DNA from: Halanaerobium sp051746665 | GTDB lineage: Bacteria; Bacillota; Halanaerobiia; Halanaerobiales; Halanaerobiaceae | Assembly (NCBI GenBank): GCA_051746665.1 | Contig: JBNJFG010000059.1 | Location: 1 to 13,268 of the forward strand | Reading direction: 5' to 3' | Length of the DNA: 13,268 nt | In this document: positions 1 to 6,786 of the stretch, one piece after another | Layout: each line of letters begins with the position of its first letter | How positions within the stretch are numbered: the first letter of the stretch is position 1 | Made by a program: the position numbers and the translations under genes | The notes under the pieces: generated by a model | The model's database searches: none | The model's input: only the letters and a program-made list of their open reading frames with translations | What the model was told of the DNA's origin: nothing

Positions 1-989
1 TAAAAAACCTTTGCTCTCAATAAATCCTGGAAATTAAGCATTGCAACTGGTTTTCCCTCTTCAACCACCGGCAAATCATTAATCTCTCGAGCTTCCATAA
101 TCTGCAGCGCCTCTGCTGCCAGTCTATCGGGAGCAATGGAAATTGGATCAACTGTCATATATTCTTTAACCGGTTGATCAATAAAATCAGCAGATTTTTC
201 TAAAAGTCTGCGGATATCACCATCAGTAATAATTCCTCGGAGTTTACCATCCTGATCAACAATAGAAGTTGAACCCATCCTGCTTTTGGTCATCTTAAAT
301 AAAGCTTCTCGCACAGATGTTTCAATCTTAACTACCGGATTCTGCTCTCTAATTTTGATTACATCCTTAACTTTAGTTAAGAGCTTTCTCCCCAGAGAAC
401 CTCCAGGATGATAGAGCGCAAAGTCTTCAGGGCTAAAACCATAATAAGAGGATAGAGCAATTGCCAGCGCATCTCCCAGAGCCAAAGCTGCAGTAGTACT
501 GGCTGTAGGTGCTAAATTATGTGGACAGGCTTCTGTAATTACGTCTGCCTCCAAAATTAAATCAGCATGTTCAGCTAATGTTGATTCACTATTTCCAGTC
601 AGTGCAATCAGAGTCACTCCAATCCTTCTTAAAGAAGGTAATAAAGAGATAACCTCATCTGTTTCTCCACTATTGGAAACAGCAATTACTACATCACCGG
701 CTCTAATCATCCCTAGATCACCGTGTAGAGCTTCACCTGCATGCACAAAAAAAGCAGAAGTCCCGGTGCTGGAAAAGGTAGCTGCCAATTTTTTAGCCAC
801 TAAACCTGTTTTGCCAACCCCAGTAAAAACTACTCTTCCTTCAGAATCAATAATCAGCTCCATAGCTTTTTTGAAACTTCCGTCAAGATCCTCTTTCAAT
901 TTTAAAACTGCATCAGCTTCTATCTGCAGTACATTTTTTGCTCCTTCAAGTCCTGCTTTTAATTTATCTTCTCTGCTTTTTTTTGTCAT
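1..989 (-). CDS. kdsD: Arabinose-5-phosphate isomerase (KdsD/KpsF/GutQ family), final base of stop outside window
   Basis: Cytosolic isomerase that turns ribulose 5-phosphate into arabinose 5-phosphate, the first committed step toward Kdo. The translation starts MTKKSREDKLKAG and carries an N-terminal SIS domain (GVGKTG near residue 57, SNSGETDE near 105, CPHNLAPT near 155, HPGGSLGR at 194-201) followed by two CBS motifs to the end. Lys60, Glu112, Glu153 and His194 sit where E. coli KdsD has its active-site Lys59, Glu111, Glu152 and His193. 329 residues fit in the window and the next codon reads TA?, so a stop is likely missing only its last base; the length matches the family (about 328). 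The start is supported by GGGTGA 7 nt upstream. It lies 16 nt after kdsA as the last visible gene of the Kdo/lipid A run. The CBS pair is typical of LPS-linked KdsD but not exclusive to it. Confidence 0.95.
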   Translation of the reverse strand, partial: MTKKSREDKLKAGLEGAKNVLQIEADAVLKLKEDLDGSFKKAMELIIDSEGRVVFTGVGKTGLVAKKLAATFSSTGTSAFFVHAGEALHGDLGMIRAGDVVIAVSNSGETDEVISLLPSLRRIGVTLIALTGNSESTLAEHADLILEADVITEACPHNLAPTASTTAALALGDALAIALSSYYGFSPEDFALYHPGGSLGRKLLTKVKDVIKIREQNPVVKIETSVREALFKMTKSRMGSTSIVDQDGKLRGIITDGDIRRLLEKSADFIDQPVKEYMTVDPISIAPDRLAAEALQIMEAREINDLPVVEEGKPVAMLNFQDLLRAKVF

Positions 990-1005
990 TTTATTCACCC
1001 AATTA

Positions 1006-1851
1006 TTAATAATTTATTTCATCACAATTTTTGACAGCATTATCAATTGCCAGTCCCTGTTTTAAAATTCCCTCCAGCTTATCTAAAGGAATCATATTTG
1101 CTCCATCACTTTTTGCTACAGCAGGATTATCATGAACTTCCATAAATAAGGAATCTATTCCTGCAGCCAGAGCTGCTCTCATTAAATATGGTACATATTC
1201 TTTTTCACCATCTGAACTATCTCCTGCACCACCCGGAAGCTGTACTGCGTGAGTTGAGTCAAAAACAACTGGATAACCAGTTTTGCGCATCCGAGGTAAG
1301 GAGCGCATATCTACGACTAAATTATTATAACCAAAAGAAACTCCTCTTTCAGTTAAGAGTATTCTTTGATTACCTGTACTCTCAATTTTTGCTACAACCT
1401 GATCTATATCCCAGGGGGCCAGAAACTGACCTTTTTTAACATTAATTATACTGCCTGTTTTACCAGCTGCTGTCAGCATATCTGTCTGTCTGGATAAAAA
1501 TGCTGGTATCTGCATAATATCTAAAACTTCTGCTGCCACAGCTGCCTGCTCAGGTAAATGAATATCTGAAATTACGGGTAAATCAAACTCATTTTTTACC
1601 TTCTCTAAAATCCTTAAGCCTTCTTCTAAACCAGGACCACGATATGATTCAATTGAAGAGCGATTTGCTTTATCAAAAGAAGCTTTAAAAACATAAGGAA
1701 TTCCCAATTTATCTGTTATTTTCTTGATTCCTTCAGCAATTCTTAAAACTCTATCTTCTTCCTCAATCGCACAGGGGCCTGCCAAAAGCACAAAAGGTTT
1801 TTCCTGATTTCCAAAAATTATATCATCATTTAATTTAACCTGCTTAATCAT
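1006..1851 (-). CDS. kdsA: 3-deoxy-D-manno-octulosonate 8-phosphate synthase, metal-dependent type
   Basis: Condenses arabinose 5-phosphate with phosphoenolpyruvate to Kdo 8-phosphate in the cytosol. The 281-residue protein is full length, with the signature KASFDKANRSS (56-66), YRGPGLEEG, AFLSRQTD and INVKKGQFLAP. The residue that separates the two enzyme classes is cysteine here (AGPC, Cys27), where E. coli has Asn26. With His201, Glu238 and Asp249 it rebuilds the metal site known from Aquifex aeolicus KdsA, so this should be a metal-requiring class enzyme. The GGAGGT ribosome site is 6 nt from the ATG. It starts 15 nt after kdsB and is followed at 16 nt by kdsD, so the Kdo genes are co-transcribed and supply each other's substrates. 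The related DAHP synthases are excluded by the KANRSS motif. Confidence 0.97.
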   Translation of the reverse strand: MIKQVKLNDDIIFGNQEKPFVLLAGPCAIEEEDRVLRIAEGIKKITDKLGIPYVFKASFDKANRSSIESYRGPGLEEGLRILEKVKNEFDLPVISDIHLPEQAAVAAEVLDIMQIPAFLSRQTDMLTAAGKTGSIINVKKGQFLAPWDIDQVVAKIESTGNQRILLTERGVSFGYNNLVVDMRSLPRMRKTGYPVVFDSTHAVQLPGGAGDSSDGEKEYVPYLMRAALAAGIDSLFMEVHDNPAVAKSDGANMIPLDKLEGILKQGLAIDNAVKNCDEINY

Positions 1852-1866
1852 TTTTTACCTCCATCT

Positions 1867-2622
1867 TTATGTCACATTAATTTTATTTCTAGCCTTAAGT
1901 TCTTTTTCAACCAGTTTAATATCTTCTTTACGATCAACACCAATTAATTTTGCCTCTGTTTCTAGAACCTTAATCTGATAGCCATTTTCAAGTGCCCGCA
2001 GCTGCTCTAAAGACTCTGCCTTTTCTAAAGTAGTCCTTTCCATTTCGGCATATTTCAATAAAAAATCACGCCGATAAACATAAAGTCCTATATGCTGATA
2101 ATAATGCTGAGCTTTTGCTTCCAGATCTCGATAGTAAGGAATGGGTGAGCGGGAAAAGTATAAAGCATAATCATCATAATCTGTAATAACTTTGACCAGA
2201 TCCGGACTTTTAGCAGCCTCTGCAGTTATTTTTCTCTTTAAAGTGCTCATCTGCAAATTGTTTTCTTGCCTAAAAGGTTTTAAAGCCTGAGCGATACTTC
2301 GCGCTTCAATCAGCGGCTCATCTCCCTGCACATTAACTATCAATTCTGCTGAAATTTGAGCAGCAGCCTCTGCAATTCTGTCAGTGCCGCTTTGATGCTG
2401 ATCAGAGGTCATAATAACTCTACCTCCAGCTGCTTTTACAGCCTTTTTTATTCTTTTATCATCTGTTGCAACATATACTTCATCTATCAATTCACATTTT
2501 TCTACCGCCTGATAAACTCTAACGATCATTGCTTTTCCTAAAATATCTGCTAGTGCTTTCCCCGGAAAACGACTCGAATCATATCTTGCCGGAATCACAG
2601 CAGCAGTTTTAAGAGACTTCAT
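1867..2622 (-). CDS. kdsB: 3-deoxy-manno-octulosonate cytidylyltransferase (CMP-Kdo synthetase)
   Basis: Activates Kdo with CTP to CMP-Kdo, the donor used by the Kdo transferase on lipid IVA. The 251-residue protein has the nucleotidyltransferase N-terminus VIPARYDSSRFPGKAL (9-24), TSDQHQSGTDRIAEA (72-86) and the metal-binding IVNVQGDEPLI (95-105, acidic Asp101), followed by the YFSRSPIPYYRD substrate region. Length is normal for the family (about 245-255). Start support is GAGGTG 7 nt before the ATG. It lies 17 nt downstream of lpxK and 15 nt upstream of kdsA. A Kdo 8-phosphate phosphatase (kdsC), needed between KdsA and KdsB, is not in the window and probably lies beyond the left edge. Family recognition is direct from the motifs. 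Confidence 0.97.
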   Translation of the reverse strand: MKSLKTAAVIPARYDSSRFPGKALADILGKAMIVRVYQAVEKCELIDEVYVATDDKRIKKAVKAAGGRVIMTSDQHQSGTDRIAEAAAQISAELIVNVQGDEPLIEARSIAQALKPFRQENNLQMSTLKRKITAEAAKSPDLVKVITDYDDYALYFSRSPIPYYRDLEAKAQHYYQHIGLYVYRRDFLLKYAEMERTTLEKAESLEQLRALENGYQIKVLETEAKLIGVDRKEDIKLVEKELKARNKINVT

Positions 2623-2639
2623 TAAAACACCTCAAATCC

Positions 2640-3764
2640 TTATTTCGCATTTTCATTTCTGATTTTAGATTTAATAATTTTTAATAATTTATCTTTGGCT
2701 TCAATTTTTAAAGAAATTTTAAGATAATAAAGAGGAAGATCACCAATCATCTCTGCAAAATTATATAATTTAACAGCATCTTTTTCTGTAGTCAAAATCA
2801 AATCAGCTTGAGAAGCAGAATACTGATCAAGCAGAGTTAAAAGATCTTCTTTTTGATAATTATAATGATCTTTAAATATCTTGTAACTAACAATCGCAGC
2901 TCCTGCACTTTCAATGCTTTTTTTGAAAGCCTCAGGACTCCCAATACCAGAAAAAGCAAAAACCTTTTTCTCCTTTAAAAATTCCAGATCCTCTTCCTTC
3001 TGTGAGGCTACAGAAACACAACTTTCTAAACTGGTTTCTGCTTTAAAAACTCCATCATTAGAAGGGCTAAGAGTTTTAAGAGAGTTTTCAAGCTCTTTAA
3101 TTCGATTAAACTCAACATTTTCACTGCGGTTTAAAAGAAAAATATCAGCTCTTTTTAAAGCAGTAAAAGGCTCTCGCAGCAAACCTGCTGGTAAAACTTT
3201 ATTGTTAGAAAAGGGTTTTTCAGCATCTATTAACACAATATCTGAATTTCTTTTTAATTGATAATGTTGAAAACCATCATCTAATAATATCAAATCTGCA
3301 CCATGAGCTTCTGCCATTTTTGTTCCCTGATATCTATTGGCTGAACGAATAAAAATTAATTGATCATAATTGCGGGCCAGCATGAAAAGCTCATCGCCCG
3401 CCTGAGCAGCATCAGCATAAAGCTTTGAACCATCTTTGATTAAAAATGGCTCTTCTACATCTTTGGCGGCTCCATAACCACGGCTGATAATTGCTATCTT
3501 ATATTGAGATTTCAGTTCCTCAGCTAAAAATGCTGTAAAAGGGGTTTTGCCAGTACCACCTGTTGTGATATTACCAATACTAATTACAGGCACTTCTGCT
3601 TCTTTTTTCTTTAAAATATTATTTTGATAAAGCGTGGATCTGATTTTAGCAAGTTGAGCATAAAGCAGTGACAGCAAAAATAAGAGGCAGCGAATTACTG
3701 CTGCTAATATTCCCTTCTCAGAACCGTCTATTATGTTTTCTAAATATTTTCGCAAACTATCCAT
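2640..3764 (-). CDS. lpxK: Tetraacyldisaccharide 4'-kinase (lipid A 4'-kinase)
   Basis: Membrane-associated kinase that phosphorylates the 4' position of the lipid A disaccharide, giving lipid IVA. The 374-residue sequence has an N-terminal hydrophobic stretch (about 22-38) for inner-membrane association and a P-loop at 69-75 (GGTGKTP, after ISIGN). It also has SRGYGA at 94-99, GDELFMLA at 123-130, LDDGFQHY at 161-168, and FSGIGSPEAF followed by FKDHYNY, with His300. The DDGFQ and DHY regions correspond to the catalytic Asp and His described for LpxK. It is slightly longer than E. coli LpxK (328), mainly through inserts in the middle and C-terminal half. The ribosome site is weak (GGTGG about 10 nt from ATG), but the gene starts only 16 nt after the upstream acyltransferase gene, so coupling is likely. 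Its presence is good evidence for a lipid A outer membrane. Confidence 0.96.
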   Translation of the reverse strand: MDSLRKYLENIIDGSEKGILAAVIRCLLFLLSLLYAQLAKIRSTLYQNNILKKKEAEVPVISIGNITTGGTGKTPFTAFLAEELKSQYKIAIISRGYGAAKDVEEPFLIKDGSKLYADAAQAGDELFMLARNYDQLIFIRSANRYQGTKMAEAHGADLILLDDGFQHYQLKRNSDIVLIDAEKPFSNNKVLPAGLLREPFTALKRADIFLLNRSENVEFNRIKELENSLKTLSPSNDGVFKAETSLESCVSVASQKEEDLEFLKEKKVFAFSGIGSPEAFKKSIESAGAAIVSYKIFKDHYNYQKEDLLTLLDQYSASQADLILTTEKDAVKLYNFAEMIGDLPLYYLKISLKIEAKDKLLKIIKSKIRNENAK

Positions 3765-3780
3765 ATATTTAATACCACCA

Positions 3781-4431
3781 TTATTTTTTGACTAGCTCAG
3801 CAGCTCTTGTATTAACTTCTGCCATTTTTTCTTCTAAAATTTTCTGTTTTACTTCCATTTCAAGCCCGGCCTCAAATTTAAAAGGTTCAGCAAAAACTAA
3901 GGCTGTTTTACTAAATGGTAAGGGCAGCAAAAACTCATCCCAGCTGCTGAAGTGTTTCTTCCAGTTGGAATCTACACCAATTGGAACCAGATAAGATCCT
4001 GCCTTTTCCTGCAGGAAAATAATACCCGGTTTAACCTGATGCAGAGGACCGGTTGGTCCATCAGGAGTAATAGCTGCACTTTCTCCTTTTTTTAGTTTTC
4101 TATATAGTTTAAGTAGAGAGCGGCTTGCACCTCTGCTGCTGGATCCACGAACAGTTCCCCAGCCCAATCTCTCTAAAACTTCCGAAATATAGCTGCCGTC
4201 CCGACTTAAGCTGGCTAAGGCATAAACATTTAGGTCCCGCAAAAAATATGAAGGAACCCAGAGTTTACCATGCCAGCAGGAAAATACAAGTGACTCCTGC
4301 TGATCAAGCTTTTCTTTAACCTGCTCCCAGCCTTCAACTTCCAAGTTATAAGAAAAATTCGTAGCTCGAAGTAAATAATAAGCTAAAGGAGGAATTAATT
4401 TTTTTTCTAATTTTCTTTTTTTGGCTGACAT
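3781..4431 (-). CDS. DUF374-family lysophospholipid acyltransferase, candidate late lipid A acyltransferase (LpxJ-like)
   Basis: A 216-residue protein of the DUF374 branch of the LPLAT superfamily. Visible landmarks are CWHGKLWVP with His54 as candidate catalytic base, SLSRDGSYISEVLERLG (75-91), the Arg/Ser-rich RGSSSRGASR (95-104) and TPDGPTGP (122-129). No LpxL/LpxM HX4D signature is seen and there is no clear cleaved signal peptide. Members of this family in Campylobacter and Helicobacter (LpxJ) act as non-canonical late lipid A acyltransferases. Here it sits between msbA and lpxK, 16 nt from lpxK and 32 nt from msbA, so transfer of a secondary acyl chain to the lipid A precursor is the natural inference; phospholipid acylation remains possible. 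AGGAGG lies 8 nt before the ATG. The family call is firm, the substrate is inferred. Confidence 0.85.
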   Translation of the reverse strand: MSAKKRKLEKKLIPPLAYYLLRATNFSYNLEVEGWEQVKEKLDQQESLVFSCWHGKLWVPSYFLRDLNVYALASLSRDGSYISEVLERLGWGTVRGSSSRGASRSLLKLYRKLKKGESAAITPDGPTGPLHQVKPGIIFLQEKAGSYLVPIGVDSNWKKHFSSWDEFLLPLPFSKTALVFAEPFKFEAGLEMEVKQKILEEKMAEVNTRAAELVKK

Positions 4432-4463
4432 TAATTATTCCTCCTATTGTGTTATTTTAATAT

Positions 4464-6242
4464 TTAAGCATTGGGATCTTCAATAAATTGTCCTTGGTAT
4501 AAAGAAGCATATTTACCCTGCTTTGTTAGCAGTTCCTGATGACTACCCATTTCCATAATCTCACCCTGCTCTACCACTACAATCTTATCTGAATTTCTAA
4601 TAGTAGATAATCGGTGAGCAATAATAAAGGTTGTTCTATCTTCCATTAAATGCTCTAGCGCTTCCTGAACTAAAGCTTCCGATTCAGAGTCTAAAGAAGA
4701 AGTAGCTTCATCTAAAATTAATATCTTAGGATTTTTCAAAATTGCTCTGGCAATAGAAATTCTCTGTTTCTGACCACCAGAAAGTCCAACTCCTCGCTCT
4801 CCCACAACTGTATCATAACCCTCAGGAAAGCCCATAATAAATCCATGCGCATTGGCAGCTTTCGCTGCTTTCTGAATTGCTTCTTCATCAGCTTCTAAAT
4901 CACCATAAGCTATATTATCTCTTAAAGAACCACTAAATAAAATAGTCTCCTGTGGTACTATGCCAATAAAATTGCGCAGACTATCGATTTTTACATCTTT
5001 AAGATCATGACCATCTACCCGCATTCTGCCTGCAAATGGATCGAAAAAACGGGGAATTAAATCAACCATAGTTGTTTTACCAGCCCCACTGTGGCCTACA
5101 AGAGCTACAACTTCACCAGGTTTTGCAGTTAAATTAATATTTTTTAAGACTACCTCATCTTCATTATAGGAAAAACTTACATCATCATAAACAACTTCAC
5201 CTTCAACATTATCTAACTCAATTTTATTTTCATCATCTTCCCGCAGTTCACTTTCAGTATCCATAATTTCAAAAACTCGCTCTGCGGAAGCAAATAACTG
5301 CTGCAGACGCTTAGATAACTTGGTAATTGATCTTAAAGGCTCACTGATAGTTAAAAGCAGTGTGAAAAAAGCGATTAATTCAGATGCTGTCATCCGGCCC
5401 TGCATGACCTCATAACCTCCATACCAGAGTATAGCTGTAAAAGAAATTGCAGCTAAAAATTCTACCAGTGGAGTTAAAATCGCACCATACTGAGTTTTTT
5501 TCATTTTAGCCCGGAAATTAGCCTGATTTTCACTGCTGAAACGCTCAAACTCATATTCTTCCCGACCAAATGATTTAACTACTCTAACTGCAGATAATGT
5601 TTCCTGCAGCACATCAGATACATCAGCAATTTTAATCTGCACTCTGCGGCTGACTTTTTTCAATTTATAATTAAATTTAGTTATAACATAAGTAATAAAG
5701 GGCAAAATTATAATCAAGAAGATTGTCAAACGGTAATTTAAATAAACCAGATATAGAATTCCTCCGATTAGAGTAAAAACCTTATCAATTGAACCAACAG
5801 TCGTTTTAATCATTGAGCTTTCTAAATTCTGAACATCATTAGTTACTCTTGATAAAATATCCCCTGTCTTATTTCTACTGTAAAAACTAAGTGATAAATT
5901 ATGAAGATGTGAATAAAGATCATCCCGCATATCTTTAATTGCCTTCTGTGAAACATAGGAGACTAAATAAGTCTTTCCATAATAGGAAACTCCCTTGAGG
6001 AAATAAACTAAAATCATCATTCCTGCAACTAAAGAAAGCTGAATCATTCCTTCTCTTCCCATATTAATATCTGAGATAATTGTTTCCAAAAGCCCCTGAA
6101 AAACCCTTACAAAAAAAACAGTTAAAAAGGCATGAACCAGCATGGAGATTACTCCCCCTGCCAGCCTGCCTTTATATGGTAAAAGATATTTAAATACTCT
6201 TTTTAAGATTTCAAATTCGTTATTACCTTTTGCTGAGTCCAT
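4464..6242 (-). CDS. msbA: MsbA-like lipid A/lipid flippase ABC transporter (fused membrane and ATPase domains)
   Basis: Homodimeric half-transporter expected to flip lipid A core across the inner membrane. From the chosen start (MDSAKGNNEF) it is 592 residues, close to E. coli MsbA (582). A six-helix exporter domain covers about 20-310, followed by an ATPase domain with Walker A GHSGAGKTT (383-391), Q-loop VPQE (430-433), signature LSGGQ (487-491), Walker B LILDEATSSLD (508-518) and H-loop His543. An in-frame upstream extension to 6308 would add 22 residues inside hutP. I reject it because the MsbA-type N-terminus begins at 6242, where GGGGATT precedes the ATG by about 6 nt. The start overlaps the end of hutP by 20 nt, which implies translational coupling. 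MsbA-like exporters can carry drugs or other lipids, but the lpxK/kds neighbours favour lipid A. Confidence 0.92.
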   Translation of the reverse strand: MDSAKGNNEFEILKRVFKYLLPYKGRLAGGVISMLVHAFLTVFFVRVFQGLLETIISDINMGREGMIQLSLVAGMMILVYFLKGVSYYGKTYLVSYVSQKAIKDMRDDLYSHLHNLSLSFYSRNKTGDILSRVTNDVQNLESSMIKTTVGSIDKVFTLIGGILYLVYLNYRLTIFLIIILPFITYVITKFNYKLKKVSRRVQIKIADVSDVLQETLSAVRVVKSFGREEYEFERFSSENQANFRAKMKKTQYGAILTPLVEFLAAISFTAILWYGGYEVMQGRMTASELIAFFTLLLTISEPLRSITKLSKRLQQLFASAERVFEIMDTESELREDDENKIELDNVEGEVVYDDVSFSYNEDEVVLKNINLTAKPGEVVALVGHSGAGKTTMVDLIPRFFDPFAGRMRVDGHDLKDVKIDSLRNFIGIVPQETILFSGSLRDNIAYGDLEADEEAIQKAAKAANAHGFIMGFPEGYDTVVGERGVGLSGGQKQRISIARAILKNPKILILDEATSSLDSESEALVQEALEHLMEDRTTFIIAHRLSTIRNSDKIVVVEQGEIMEMGSHQELLTKQGKYASLYQGQFIEDPNA

Positions 6243-6690
6243 AGTAATGAATCCCCATTCCTGAAATTTCGTGATCAACATCCAAACCAGGGATACCAAG
6301 TTTTCCATAAAGAGCTACTGCTAAATGTGGTGCTTTACTAACAATACCTATTTTAATACCAGCTCCAGAAATACCAGATAAAGGTTTGTCAAAGTCAACC
6401 ATTGCTCTTTCCACACAGCGGGTTAATATTCTCTGATCCTGAACAGATTCGGTAATCACATCACCTTTAATTGCTGCTCCAAGACAGTTTCTTAAAACTT
6501 TATCTTTTAGTTTGGAGCCCTTACCTCCCGCTCTAGTAATTACAGCTTCATATCCTTCGCTTTTATAAGCATCGATTATCTTGCCATCATATTCATCATT
6601 AACCATTGAAAGCAGTACAGCTACCTTTCCTATAGACTGTCCACCATCAATTTCCGTAAAATCATCAATTGTAAAATCTGATAAATTCAT
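6223..6690 (-). CDS. HutP-family RNA-binding antitermination regulator, divergent metal/histidine site
   Basis: 155 residues from the ATG at 6690. A TTG directly upstream is also in frame, but AGGTG is spaced 5 nt from the ATG and only 2 nt from the TTG. The fold pattern of Bacillus subtilis HutP (148 aa) is clear: IGKVAVLLSMV (20-30), GYEAVITRAGGKGSK (46-60) and the C-terminal HLAVALYGKLGIPGLDVDHE (122-141) followed by GMGIH, against WIAVSLYGTIG..GLEHE..GVGINHI in B. subtilis. HutP is a hexamer that binds NAG triplets in leader RNA when loaded with L-histidine and a divalent metal. By eye alignment, metal ligand His138 is kept (His140), but His73 and His77 fall on Arg87 and Arg91, so the signal may differ. 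No histidine-utilisation genes are nearby; the gene leads into msbA with a 20-nt overlap. Family call good, target and ligand unknown. Confidence 0.85.
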   Translation of the reverse strand: MNLSDFTIDDFTEIDGGQSIGKVAVLLSMVNDEYDGKIIDAYKSEGYEAVITRAGGKGSKLKDKVLRNCLGAAIKGDVITESVQDQRILTRCVERAMVDFDKPLSGISGAGIKIGIVSKAPHLAVALYGKLGIPGLDVDHEISGMGIHYYGLSKR

Positions 6691-6693
6691 CAA

Positions 6694-6786
6694 ATCACCT
6701 CTTAGTCTTATTTTCTTAGTTATTTCCTTTTAAAAAAGGTTTAAAATGCCTAAACTTTCCCTACCACTGTCTGCTATTCAACAAAA
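6694..6786 (-). promoter_or_regulatory. NAG-triplet-rich leader before the hutP-like gene (candidate HutP target RNA)
   Basis: This is the only sizeable gap inside the long minus-strand run. Read as RNA on the minus strand it holds TAG, CAG, CAG, TAG, AAG and TAG triplets in about 27 nt (6776-6750), then a weak hairpin with a T run (6758-6732), then three more AAG triplets and a GAG just before the ribosome site (6717-6699). HutP proteins recognise several NAG triplets spaced by a few bases, so this could be an autoregulatory binding region. No convincing -35/-10 pair is visible, so transcription probably arrives from btuF. The motif count is read directly; function is inferred, and AG-rich sequence alone could explain part of it. 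Confidence 0.4.
6726..6758 (-). terminator. Weak hairpin plus T run in the hutP leader (possible attenuator)
   Basis: On the minus strand GTTTA (6755-6751) pairs with TAAAC (6743-6739) around a 7-nt loop, extendable by AAA/TTT across one bulge, and six T residues follow (6737-6732). The same CC at 6739-6738 can instead pair with GG at 6727-6726 in CCTTT/AAAGG, so two mutually exclusive folds exist. The stems are AT-rich and short. As a constitutive terminator it would be poor; as a conditional one next to NAG triplets it is of interest. Confidence 0.35.

Noticed and set aside
673..1065. Plus-strand open frames inside the kds, lpx, pseudokinase and exported-protein genes
   Set aside because: They are antisense shadows of well-supported minus-strand genes, lack ribosome sites and show no recognisable domain.
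6243..6308. Upstream in-frame extension of MsbA by 22 residues
   Set aside because: It lies wholly inside the hutP coding region, and MsbA-type proteins begin near the 6242 start, which also has a purine-rich ribosome site.
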